DNA from: Anniella stebbinsi | Lineage: Eukaryota; Chordata; Lepidosauria; Squamata; Anniellidae | Direction of reading: 5' to 3' | DNA: 64,000 nt | Assembly: GCA_029215795.1 (NCBI GenBank) | Contig: JARDYH010000001.1 | Span: forward strand, 401,735,154-401,799,153 | Part shown: positions 33,874-44,581 of the stretch, piece by piece | Position numbering within the stretch: the stretch's first letter is position 1 | How the letters are laid out: each line of letters starts with the position of its first letter | The notes under the pieces: model-generated | The model's database searches: none | What the model saw: the letters and a program-made list of their open reading frames with translations, nothing else | Told to the model about the DNA's origin: nothing | Program-made: the position numbers and the translations under genes

Positions 33874-34060
33874 TTTTAAAGGTTTAATTTTATACCAATA
33901 TTTTCATCATTGTATTTATTGTTTTAATGGTTAACATATTGATCTTGGGTTTTTTTGTAACTGTAAAACTCCCTCAGGGCATTGGCCAATTGGGTGCTAT
34001 ATAAATGTAATAAACAAATACATATATAAATGTAATAAATAAATGCAGACTACTGCATTG
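33870..34060 (+). repeat. LINE 3' tail fragment
   Basis: CTCCCTCAGGGCATTGGCCA and GGGTGCTATATAAATGTAATAAA resemble the L2-type 3' end, followed by AAATA-type tails. Confidence 0.5.
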
Positions 34061-34868
34061 GATACTTATTTAATGAAAATTATCTTTAAAAACCCTCCCA
34101 TCAGCCTCCCATGAGTATGGGGAATGGCCAGGGATGATGAAGATGGTAGCCCAAAGCTCTGTAAAGCATGAAGTTGGTGAAGGCTACATTAAAACACTGA
34201 TCACTTGCAAGGGTGAAATGTTCCTAAGTGGGGCAAACTCAAGCTTTCATAACAGCTTTGATATTTGACTTATAGAAACCTGAATGTGCAGTAAAAGGAA
34301 ATACCCTTAGCTGGTGATATCACCTTGAATGTGTAAATAATGTACAAATCCGGGCATTTAAAAACTTGCATATTCCCAGTACCATACATGTCCATGTTTT
34401 ATTTTCTAGCTTTGTCCTTCCCGTCTGATCTGTACCCAGGATAGGGCTGCCTTGAAAGATGCAAGGCTACCTTTAAGATCCCTGTGTTTTTAAACTGATT
34501 TGGCACATTCACCCATGCGTTACATTTTTAGGCATTCAACTTAAAAAATAAAATAAAAAAAATCTCAGGGACAAATGAGATGTGATGGCTGCAGTTCTGT
34601 GTACTTTCTGTTTACTAGGAAATAAATCATGTTTGAACTTGTTGGAGCTGACTTCCAAGTAAACACCCCAGAGGATTGCGGGGTGATAAATAGATCCAAA
34701 CTCATTCGTAGTTCAGAATTAGAACTTTTTTGGCACAAAATTTGGAATCCTTCAAGCAGGTCTGGTCCTGACCTTCCTCTTGAGTTAAAGAGACACTTCA
34801 AATGCTCCTTTGCTGTTTTTAGTCCATTGCAAGCCATGTTTGTCCTGGGCAGATAACTAAATCCAACG

Positions 34869-35030
34869 TTATCTGGCAGATAATGTCACGTTTCTACAAC
34901 AAACAGATTGTGCTCCCATTGTTAGCTTTACCAAACGGCAGCACACGGTGGCGTAGAAGATAAGCATAGACTTTCCCCAGCCGTCTTCCAGTTATCTGAT
35001 TGGTTGACAGGAACGGATCACGTCTTATCT
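34869..35030. promoter_or_regulatory. Cluster of five GATA motifs (candidate enhancer)
   Basis: TTATCT at 34869, AGATAA at 34878, AGATAA at 34958, TTATCT at 34992 and TTATCT at 35025. TGATTGGTTGACAG lies directly after the fourth. Chance expectation for AGATAA on either strand is about 0.08 in 162 bases. The segment shows no recognised repeat. Function is inferred only from the motif density. Confidence 0.4.
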
Positions 35031-35384
35031 GTGAGAAGCGATGATGCAGTGTTTCATGTCGATGCCTTTGCCCTTTGAACACTCTGCTGGCTGTAAGCGT
35101 CCAAGCACCAAAAGCTGAGTCGGTGGAGGTAGATTCTGTCTTAATGTGGAATCAGGCGGGATCTTTTGACATTCATATGCTGGCATTTTGGAATTCTGTT
35201 AGGCTGTGTTGGATTGCGTTGATCGACTGCGTTTTTGTTGCATTATTGTCTTGCGTTACTGCTTTAACAAAGTGGTACAGTTATTTTGTGAGACATCTGT
35301 CAAATGTAATGTATAATAATAAAAGAGGGTGTGTCTGTTGTCTGTCTGTCAGTGTGAAGTCCAACCAGGCTGTGATTTTATAGG

Positions 35385-35580
35385 GACATCAGAAGCTGCC
35401 TATTTGCTCATCCAGCTTGGTATTGCCTGTTCTGACTGGCAGTATCCCTTTGGGGTCCCAGGAAGACAAAGATCTTTTCCATCACCTGATACATGATCCT
35501 TTGAACAGGAGGTGCCAGTAGTTAAAATTGGGATCTTCTGCATGCAAAACAGGGACTCTTCCACTGAGCTATGGCCACTC
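35385..35580 (-). repeat. tRNA-derived SINE
   Basis: Inverse of 50930: GGACATCAGAAGCTGCCTAT, CATCCAGCTTGGTATTG, CTGACTGGCAGTATC, TCTTCTGCATGCAAAACAGG, ACTGAGCTATGGCC. Confidence 0.8.
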
Positions 35581-36094
35581 TGCCAGATAATCCCATATAC
35601 ATTGTCAAGAGCTCAAGGCAAACACAATCCCATGCTGGATTGAGTCTTGGGATGACCAGATACCAACGAAGCCAGGGGTTCTGTATCCCCTTAGAATCGT
35701 TCATTAAATGCAAAGCAGAATGCCTAAGTGGTCTCTTTTCAGCTAACACACAAGAAATCCTTTTGAATCTTTCTGTCTCTCCATAAAGATAGATGAGAAA
35801 GTTGAGCTCATGTTCAAATGAAGAAATACATTCAGCTTGGAATTTAATTTGAGCCGGAGAAAAATTCTGGGGTCCTATGCTCATCCATTTTTGAGTTAAG
35901 CATTGCATGCCCCCTGAAACTCATCTTCAAGCTCTGGATGACTGTGAGGACTTTCAGTTGGGAGGAAATTGCGCTTACTTACCGTGGCTCTGCTTCCAGC
36001 TTCTCTTCGGCATTTGAAATGAGTTGAAATTATATGGGGAAGAGAGCAGCAGCAACCACATGGCTTGTACAGTTCAGTGCAGTTCAATGGGACA

Positions 36095-36108
36095 CCGCCC
36101 TCTAGTGG
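36095..36108 (-). promoter_or_regulatory. Candidate CTCF site, minus orientation
   Basis: The minus strand reads CCACTAGAGGGCGG, an exact fit to CCASYAGRKGGCRS. Together with the plus-oriented candidate at 16054 it forms a convergent pair about 20 kb apart. Confidence 0.45.
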
Positions 36109-36724
36109 GTGTTTTATACTGCAACTTCACCAGCACACGGCAGGGAAGCCCGACAAATAGCAGCACATCTCAGAAGAGTTGGATTTTCTGAAGATTATTT
36201 TTTATTGCTAAAACTGACAAATGGATTGGGAGAAGTGCAGGAAACTCATGGGGTTGTCAAAATGACCCACAAGCATCCGTGAGTGGCCAGTCATGAGCTT
36301 GCTATAAAACACTCATTGAAAAAGCCCTGTGTGCCGCTGACATCTCTACTTTTCTCACGTGGAAGTCATGACTGGATGTTGAAGTCTTTGATAAACACGT
36401 CTATGTGAACTTGGGCCCTTTGAATTTGAGGCATAACTTTTAAAAGCTCTGAACCGCCCAAAGAGCTTGAATGTTGGGTGGCATAGAAATATAATAAAAA
36501 TAAATAAAACCCCTCTTAGGTTTGAGAGGCCCTTTGGGAAGTGTTCCATAAGAAATTCTCTTAAATTGGTTAATCTACCTTCATTTTTGTATTTGTTTTC
36601 CTCAGGGTTTTTCTATAATCCACCCTAAAAGCCTGACACACTGGAAGGCGTCCATTTGCTCCCAAACACATTGCTTTAAAGGACAAGAACCATGCTAGAT
36701 AATTTGAAAGGCTCTTTAAGGTGG

Positions 36725-36726
<2 letters not shown>

Positions 36727-36765
<39 letters not shown>

Positions 36766-36766
36766 T
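36727..36766. repeat. (TTA)n microsatellite
   Basis: About thirteen uninterrupted trinucleotide units. Confidence 0.95.
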
Positions 36767-39122
36767 CTTATACGTAAATCTTCTTGCAAGTCTTTATTAG
36801 GGGATACCTGTGTGCATAGAACTTTATCCAGGAACCAGAAATGATTTTGTACTTTGTTTTGGTGCACACTCCTACATAATGAATTTGCGGCCTGGAACTA
36901 CCTTAATCAGAAACTTTTGGTATTGGGGTGGGGGGTGGGGAGGGAGAAGAAAAGGAAAATAGAGGCATTATTCCGCCAGCTCTGTTATCCAGTGTGAAAT
37001 GAGTTCCAGGACAGTGTAGTGACTGAGAACTCCATTACACCAGTGATTTCGTGCACTCTGGCCATGCCTGGTGTGCAGATTTGCAGCATGGTACTCACAG
37101 GACGCCGTGCCTGTCCTGCTGTGGGAGGTACTTTCCAGATCCATAAATTGAATTAAAAGGCTACATTGGCTGGAAGTGAAAGCACTTTCTATGTCTTTTG
37201 TTGCTTTCTGCAACAAAAGACGTATTAAGTATTAACAAACATTTACAAATGACGCGTCCTGGATTAAGAGACATTCTTGGTGGTGCTTATGAAAACATCC
37301 TCTGTCTTGGCTGTGAGACCCAACGATGTTCCATGCCAAGGTGCTGTGGTGATTCTAATTCCCTCCCCCCAGTCTTACTTGGCTCCACTTTATGGCTTTT
37401 CCCTCCTTTGTATCTTAAGTTTGCCAGCCTGTAGCAAAGCCCCACGGAATAGGAAGAATCTATTTTTGTAAGGTTGGGAAGAAAACTCAGCTAAAAAACA
37501 AATCAGAACAGAACCTGGGCATAGCAAAGCATACAAAATGCTTAAACTCCAGCCAAAGCAAACGATCACTTGACAAACATAAAATAATATTTTTTTTGTA
37601 GGGGAAAAAAATCACAGCACACTGAATCCAAATGAGGAGATGTATGTCAGGAAAGGGCTCAGAGATTCCTGCCTCTGTGCTTGGGACAAAAAGTTGATAA
37701 CAGCTTTGCAATTTGAGTCAACCAGACGTACACCCAGAAACTAGTGGGAAACTAACTTCATTGTCCAGTTGGGTTGCGTTCCTTACACATGCGCGCACCC
37801 ACCCACAGAGGCCCTGAGTATAATGTTCTCTTTGGGAAAAGGTTGGAGTAAGCTTGGCATGGAATAATCACCCAAATCCTAAGGACTTTTAAGCTTTGGA
37901 GTGAAAACTTTTGATCTGTCAAGTAACTTGCTTTGAAGATTAAGGTCCCCAGAAGGGCGGCCCTTGTGTGAGATTGTTCATAGAATGTATTCATGGGAAT
38001 ACATGATGCTGCACGCTGATTAGTAAACCCTGTCCCTTTCCCCCCTTTGAACTGCAAGTAGGAAAACCATTCTCCTTTTGCAAGCTTTCTGCTGAATGAT
38101 GGGGAGGTGTGTGTATATGTACATGTGAGGGAACATGGAAGCTAAAAAGAATTGCTCAGAATGGAGGCTGCTTAGCTTGCTACATTTATAGACACCTTCT
38201 GCATATACTTAGACCCACCAAGGCTCATTCCTTATCGCCCGCACCTCACCCATTACACACTGCTGAAGCCTCTCCTCCATTAGGGCGTCTTTCTCTGTTT
38301 TAAAAGCCAAGACAAGGTGTGTTCTTTCAGCTAAGCATATGCTAGGAAAGCAGAATCGTCCTACAATTTGCTATTGGTGTGGCCGCTTATGCATCTTCCA
38401 AGGACTGGATAAAACAGCACATTTGCATATGCTGATGTTTAGGCATAGATGCACATTTAGAAAAGATTCGTATAATTTAAATGCCTCTGTTGCCGGGGAA
38501 TTTCAAGGCCTTCCAACCCCCTTTTTATGGTTCTTTATCGTTAAATCTGACTTGGGCTGGACAATTAGAGGACTGACCCCCTATAAAGCAGGATGCGGGG
38601 CTAACCCTAAGGTTTGCAGAAGTACATTGCAGCTCACCTTGAGCTCTAAGGATATGGAGGTTTTGAATTCTAAACAAATAGAATGAAGTGTTGCATTTGA
38701 AGCACGGAGAGATGTCCTACCTCATATGTTGTTGGTGGTGGTGCTGATGTTGCTCCCATTAGACAGGTGTCCCAGAAGAATTAGGGCTGCAGTCTTTGTA
38801 ATTTAGTTGGGAGAACTGATGGGATTCCACTGGTTAATTTCTAATCAGAAAAGTGCTGGGGTTTACCCATGCCTACATGTGGCTTCCTGTCTGACCCAGA
38901 AGCCCAGGTCCATGGTCTGCAACTGCTTAGTGGTGATACAAAACAGAATGGAACAACGCTGCTCAAATGATCCAAACATAAGAAGTTGCTTGCCTTTTTT
39001 CTTGACGCCTGAAACTCAGTCAAAACTCTTTTCTCCTGCAGGCTTCTCAGTTCCATAGTGGTGCTTGGATGTCAGCTAGTCATTCCACAGCCTTCTATCG
39101 ATCACAGAAAGGTAAGCGACAT

Positions 39123-39172
39123 AAACAAACAAACAAACAAACAAACAAATTGACAGACAGACAGACAGACAA
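39123..39172. repeat. (AAAC)n followed by (GACA)n
   Basis: About seven AAAC units and then five GACA units. Confidence 0.9.
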
Positions 39173-39283
39173 TATAATCTGGAACCTTAATATAGAGCTT
39201 TTGCATTATTAGTGTACATTTTGGCTGTGGGCACTGGATTGTTATGTACCTATGATACCATTTAGGAAAATGAGGAAGACTTG

Positions 39284-39542
39284 GACCTGGTTTGTATGAC
39301 ACAGTAACCCATCGTGGGTTGATTCACCCATGATGCTCCGTGAGATGTGCCGGCTGTCAATTTGCAGCACCAAGTTGTGTTGGGCATGCATTGTGACTTG
39401 TTGTGTTGTGCAAACCTGGTGAGAGTGGGTTGTTGGGATGGTTATCAAACCACTCACAACCTTAAAACAGGACGAGGGTTGTGTGTGGTTTGTTCACCAT
39501 GCCAACAACCCACCATTGCTGGGTTCGCATGACACACCAGGC
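39284..39542. mobile_element. hAT-like MITE with CCTGGTTTGTATGACAC ends
   Basis: The left end CCTGGTTTGTATGACACAGT and the inverse of the right end, CCTGGTGTGTCATGCGAACC, agree closely. Both run into a GTGGGTTG motif. The interior repeats GGGTTG/CAACCC motifs. No clear target duplication was read. Confidence 0.65.
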
Positions 39543-40079
39543 TGCGGTGCCCCCTCCCCATGGCGTGCATATGCAAAATGGCAGAGCCCCATGGATGATT
39601 TAACTCATGGTGGCTTTGTTTGGCCCAAAGGCAGACCGAAAAAATGTGCTTCCTGAGCATCGTGTGAGATCAATCACTGTGATTTGCATTTCACGGCTGG
39701 GGAATTGAGGCAGGCAGCTTGCAGCCTTCCAGGAGTCTACGGCAGCGGTGAAATTCGCACCGCCCAGCTCCTCCAGAGCTCTGTATTTGCCCCGGCTCTT
39801 AAATGAAGTGGAGATCAACTTGCAAACTTATCCTCGGCAGAAATTCCATTCCAGTTTGATCTTTGGGCACAGCCTTGCAACAACACCCTGATCTGGTCGT
39901 TAATCCCACGAGATGAATGTATCCCCCCCTCCCTCAACCTGAAGAATCCACCTATTGTGGACGAGCGAAAGGCATTTGTGTCCTGGAGGCACGGCGAGAT
40001 CCACAGTGGCTTTAATCTCTGCTGGAGGAAAAAAAAAAGAAGGAACGAAAACAATGCCATAACCATGTGCTAACTACTG

Positions 40080-40560
40080 AGAAATGTAGCATTTCCTTTG
40101 GGAGGCCCCTGTGCCTTGGATTGGCAGGTCCATTGTTCAGAAAAGAATGCGGCCGTCGCGTGAAGGTGCCCGGCGTTTTCTGTGTAGGTTAAACAGGGTC
40201 ACTAGCAACTTAACAGCTTAAAGTTTTCAAAGAAACGTGTACGGTCCTGACTCGCTGGGTTTCGCTTTGGCCGGGCTGGCCCCGGGGGCCCCTCCGAACA
40301 TGTCACTATCTAAATAATCACATTGTTTGTCCGGGGCGAGCATGCTTCCCTTTTCAAGGCCGGGGCTGTTATTTATCCCGGCCTTCTCAACTGCCATCCC
40401 GGGTGAGAACAGCATGATGAAGCTCTCGTATAAAACCACGACCGACAGCAACGATGCCGTGCTATGAAAGGAAACTGAGTGAGAGGGAAACAATCGCTTC
40501 ATTCTAAGCGTCAGAATGAAGTGCAATAAAATGAAACGTTTTCTGTGGGTTATGCCGAAA
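40080..40560. promoter_or_regulatory. CpG-bearing, apparently unique segment (candidate conserved element)
   Basis: About 27 CpG dinucleotides occur between 40145 and 40560, many more than in other non-repeat stretches of this window. It includes CTGTTATTTATCCCGGCC, ATCTAAATAATCACATTG and GCCCCGGGGGCCCC-like sequence. No known repeat or exon. Preserved CpGs suggest either a young insertion or an unmethylated regulatory element; the sequence alone does not decide. Confidence 0.35.
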
Positions 40561-41053
40561 TGGATGACAACCGCAACAACAGAAGGACATTGCTAGTGGG
40601 AGGGGCATCCTGTAGTCGTTTAAAAGGCCTGGCATGAGGGGAACATTTTTTCGGCGTCTCAGAAGCGCCGTTGGTGACCACCTTGAAGTGGTCCATTTTG
40701 CTGGAAACAAGGGAGGCCCTGAATTCTCACAAGGGAAGTTCCGTTCTGGCTCCTGGGTCTGGAGGGCCACCCTGGGCATTCGTGCTCCAGGACAGGATTT
40801 TATTGATGTCAAGCTGAACGGTCAGATACAAGGTGCAGGCTCATTAAACTTTGCAAGGCCCTGGTCAGCAGAAGGACAAGGAAGCTGCTGTTCTTGCTTC
40901 CTGAGGCTAAGACAGGCCTCTTTCTAATGAAGCATGAGTTTTCGTGCCGGTCAGTGTTTTGCACTGTTGCATTCAGGGCCAGCCTTGCCATGCAGCAAGG
41001 TGACATCTGCTGCTTCAGGTGGTGGAACGGTATTTTATTTATTTATTTATTTA

Positions 41054-41345
41054 TTGCAGTCGCCAGTAATTATCATAGGAGACTATCATCCCATTAAGAG
41101 TATTTCTGCAGACCTCTCTTATCAACCCCCTGAAGAAGGCCATAAAAAACAACACAGGCCGAAACGCGTTGGGCTTGGAAAGAAAGTATCTTAGCATCCT
41201 GAGAATCGGCTTCGTCTCTCCTTTTTTTTGCCCTTAGCTGGATACTCTCCTCTGTTTGGCTAATAGTTTCATCAAACCAACCTTGTCCCACCAGCTTGTC
41301 TTTTTCATTGCTGCCATTGCCTCCTGGAAGTGTTGATGCCATTTT
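41054..41345 (+). mobile_element. Penelope-like terminal repeat (pLTR-like) with hammerhead
   Basis: CAGTCGCCAGTAATTATCAT, TTATCAACCCCCTGAAGAAG, GGCCGAAACGCG and AGCATCCTGAGAATCGGCTT recur at 63313-63540. The second half matches, inverted, 26870-27000 downstream of the Penelope coding remnant. That link identifies all three as ends of one Penelope-like family. Preceded by a TTTA run at about 41036-41056. Confidence 0.8.
41123..41177 (+). ncRNA. Hammerhead-ribozyme-like motif (type I arrangement)
   Basis: Stem I strands are CAACCCC (41123-41129) and GGGCTTG (41171-41177), pairing 6 of 7. The core is CTGAAGA (41130-41136, fits CTGANGA). Helix II is GGCC (41138-41141) with GGCC (41157-41160). 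GAAA is at 41161-41164 and the minimal helix III ACG/CGT at 41164-41169. Predicted cleavage falls after T41170. An unpaired A at 41137 between core and helix II departs from the textbook consensus. Hammerheads are known in Penelope-like terminal repeats. Activity is not established. Confidence 0.65.
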
Positions 41346-41425
41346 TTTAAAAAATCTTGCAATTCCCTAAAGCAAGAGGAAGAATGTGCATTGCCTTGGT
41401 GTTCGTTGGCTTCAGAATGGTGTTC

Positions 41426-41426
<1 letters not shown>

Positions 41427-41456
<30 letters not shown>

Positions 41457-41457
41457 T
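41427..41457. repeat. (TTA)n microsatellite at a LINE tail
   Basis: About ten units, placed exactly where the inverted LINE copy at 41458 has its 3' end, so probably grown from the LINE tail. Confidence 0.9.
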
Positions 41458-41935
41458 ATATCCCGCCTTTTCCCCAGGGCTGAGACTCCAGGTGGTTTAC
41501 AAGATTAAAACACGTACAATTAAAACATATAAATATAAGGTTACAAAAGTTAAAATAGAATTAAACCTACAATAAAATTTAAAACATAAAAAAAAATTAA
41601 AAACAGTAAAAGATTTTTAAACAACAACAACAACAACAACACCATACATCAACACAGGTCCAGAGTATTTCCAAAAGCCTGCTGGAATAAAAAAGTTTTT
41701 GCCTGCCTCTGGAAGTGTAGCGCAGAGGGAGCCAGCCTGGTCTCCCTAGGAAGGGAGTTCCAGAGCCTTGGAGCAGCCACGGAGAAGGCCCTCTCCCTCG
41801 TACCCATCAGGCGTGCCTGGGATGTTGGTGGGACTGAGAGAAGGGCCTCCTCAGAAGATCTCAGAGCACGGGCAGGTTCATATGGGCTCAACATCACATT
41901 GTTCTGAGGCCAATCAAAGTGAGGTTCACCCTTAG
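41458..41935 (-). repeat. L2-clade LINE 3' end with RT C-terminus
   Basis: On the minus strand a frame encodes RAFSVAAPRLWNSLPRE followed by TRLAPSALHFQRQAKTFLF. This is the conserved C-terminal end of L2-type reverse transcriptases. The 3' UTR after it is A/T-rich (AAAACAGTAAAAG region) and ends in the TTA microsatellite. 5' truncated. Confidence 0.85.
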
Positions 41936-41939
41936 GGAA

Positions 41940-43068
41940 CCACCATGGGAAAAAAATTGGTGCTCCTAGGTATCCTAGGAGTACTACTGTGCTGGTGGTA
42001 AGTTCTCCCATGACTCTGCTTCTCCTGAAAAACCCAAAGATGACCCCAATGTTGAACCCTGCAAAAGGGTTGGTGGAATTGTGTGGGACCATTTTGGCTC
42101 GTCCCTAGCTATAACCGAAGGTGGGAGGTTGCAGTTTCCTGATGCTGCAGTAGGAGCCGCAATTTCCATGTGTCTAGATGTTCCCTCTCTCCTGTTACGA
42201 CCTTCCCCACCCATGTTTGAAGCAATTGGCTGCTACTGGTGTGGCACATGGGGAAGCACATGACATTGTGATGCAAAGCACGCTTCACCCTACCCATTAC
42301 AGGGGAGGAAAGAATGAGAGACTCAGCTGCAGTTTGTGATTATACTGCTGGGTCGCATGTACTTCCATCCTGTGCTTCTGCGATGAGGTCAAGGTTGGGG
42401 TTCTCCATGCTCAAATTGATTAATGGTTCGTTGCCAGTAATTGTATCCACCGGCTGCAGGGTGGATAAAATCATTGCACATAAATCAGTTGAAAGAACAA
42501 CTCTCCTCAGCCCTGACAATGAGATTCCTAGCCCTGAAGCCTTTTGAAATTGATCAACTGACCCGCAGAAACATTGATAGAAAAAGTGTACAGTGTTTTG
42601 TGTTTAAAACTGAACCAGGATCAACACTGATCCAATGGGCCTTTTGCACTGCTTTAACAGAATGGGCCTGAGTTGAACCAGTTTTGCTCCTTGAAGTGAC
42701 ACCTCCCCCCCCGGCAACACATGTGCTTTTCCTTAGGCTTCAAGCAAGGCACGTATGTAAGCTCTTAAGGATCAGAGGGTTCAGATTTTGGTGAAGGAAA
42801 TTCTAGGATTCCTCTGTGTGCACCTTGCACATCTGTTTTTGCTCAGCAAGGTAAGCACAGGAAATATAATCAGACTGCGAGGCTTGGAGGTTTGACTGAA
42901 TGTTCCATTAAGATATTTGTAAATAGTTCGATATTTCCTTATGATATTTCCTTATGAAGTGAAGGCAAAACCTCCCCCTGCAATGCAAAGGGTGGGAATC
43001 AATTTAATTTCCAGTTCTCGGTCCCTGGACACCCATAACACAGAATTCCCGTCTTTATGGAGGATTTA

Positions 43069-43099
<31 letters not shown>

Positions 43100-43320
43100 T
43101 TGTATATTTATTTAAACCATTTTTCTACCCTTCCTTTTTGTTTAAGAAAATTTAAAATGTTTTAGCAATGCATAGACATTCATTAATAGCATGAGTATTG
43201 CTCACTTGTCTTTAATTGTGATCTATAAAACAATATAAAAGTAGCACAGCAGGTAAAGCAAAGTGTTAAAAGCAGCAGAATAACAGTACCAGCTGCTAAA
43301 TAATAATTAAGGGTGAAATC
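41940..43320. other. Intronic sequence with one GT repeat
   Basis: Nothing recognised except the GT microsatellite at 43072 and a C-run near 42705. Confidence 0.35.
43071..43099. repeat. (TG)n microsatellite
   Basis: About fourteen TG units. Confidence 0.95.
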
Positions 43321-43321
43321 T

Positions 43322-43605
43322 TATAGAATCATAGAATAGTAGAGTTGGAAGGGGCCTATATGGCTATCGAGTCCGACCCCCTGTGCAATGCAGGAATCCA
43401 CCTTAAAGCATCCCTGACAGATGGCTGTCCAGCTGCCTCTTGAATGCCTCTAGTGTAGAAGAGCCCACGACCTCCCTAGGTCATTGGTTCCATTGTCGTA
43501 CTGCTCTAACAGGCAGGAAGTTTTTCCTGATGTCCAGCCGGAATCTGGCTTCCTGTAACTTGAGCCCATTATCCCGCGTCCTGCACTCTGGGATGATCGA
43601 GACGA
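43322..43605 (-). repeat. CR1 LINE 3' end
   Basis: Starts at the inverse tail ATAGAATCATAGAATAGTAG and contains the same blocks as 4868. Ends at GGGATGATCGAGACGAGA. Confidence 0.9.
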
Positions 43606-43897
43606 GAACCTGGCTGGCTGGAGAACCCTGGGAGTTGCAGGACTTTCTCTCTCTCTAAACATGCATAGGATTGTCCTCTAAAAGGTCAAGTGGAGCTTGT
43701 TCTTTGGGCTCAAGATCAAGTAGAAAAATATCATTGACCTACAATCATGTTCTCAACCACATCAGCTGCACTTGCATGAAATAGCAGGTTGGATATTGCG
43801 CAATCCCTTGGTGTTCATGCACATGTGTTTTAGGTGCTCACATGTGCACTAGAGGCCAACTATCCTCCCACCTGTAGGGAGTGAACTTCTAGAGCAG

Positions 43898-44030
43898 GTT
43901 TCATCAACCTGGTGCTCTCCGGATGTTTGGGGCTACAATTCCCATTGACACCAGACAGCATGGCCAATGTTCAGGGAACATGGGGTTTGTAGTGCAAAAC
44001 ATCTGGAGGGCACTAGGTTGGGGAAAACCG
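43898..44030. mobile_element. Palindromic MITE
   Basis: TCATCAACCTGGTGCTCTCC and GGATGTTTGGGGCTACAATT on the left; TTTGTAGTGCAAAACATCTG and GAGGGCACTAGGTTGGGG on the right. Family of 2848. Confidence 0.75.
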
Positions 44031-44034
44031 TTCT

Positions 44035-44544
44035 AGAGACTCGCTAGGGCAGGGAGATGAATAATAACAACTCTACCAACTCACATGAACAACGTCGTTA
44101 ATCAAAGTTTCCCCGAAGTAAAAAAAAAGTATTAAAAAGATGAAGGCGGTTATTTATGAGGGACACGTACCAGAAAACCAGATCCGCCCCTGGCAAAATA
44201 GGAAGGGATGGCATGTATACAACTGTGCTTCGCTTCATTTCTTTGGATGCTAGGCTCAGTTTCTGAATCGCCAAACCCACAGTGGCTTTATTGTTTGGCA
44301 TGGAAGATTTGGCTTGGAGGAAAGTCTGAAGCTCTGGATGCATGAAGATCTGGGTGCTTTGCCCTCTCGAGTGTTTAGATAATGTTTAAGTCCCTTCAGT
44401 TGTGGGCTGTGTCACTTCTGGGGCCTGTTATGCTTTCCAGGCCTTGCTGAGCTCCGCAGTCCTTTGTGGACACAAATATCTTCTATTTCCCAGGCACTGA
44501 GATCTCTTAATCGTCCTTCACACAGATGTACAGGCAGGGTTATT

Positions 44545-44581
<37 letters not shown>

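Larger units (their letters stand above)
35585..39280. other. Intronic sequence, mostly unrecognised
   Basis: Holds the minus CTCF-like site (36095), a LINE tail fragment near 36450-36515 (GAACCGCCCAAAGAGCTT), the ATT repeat at 36727 and the AAAC/GACA repeat at 39123. A 115-codon plus frame at 38339-38686 shows no recognisable domain. Confidence 0.35.

Noticed and set aside
40080..40560. Confident CpG island promoter
   Set aside because: CpG density is raised but the segment is short and has no TATA, initiator or first-exon structure that could be identified. Kept only as a candidate regulatory segment.
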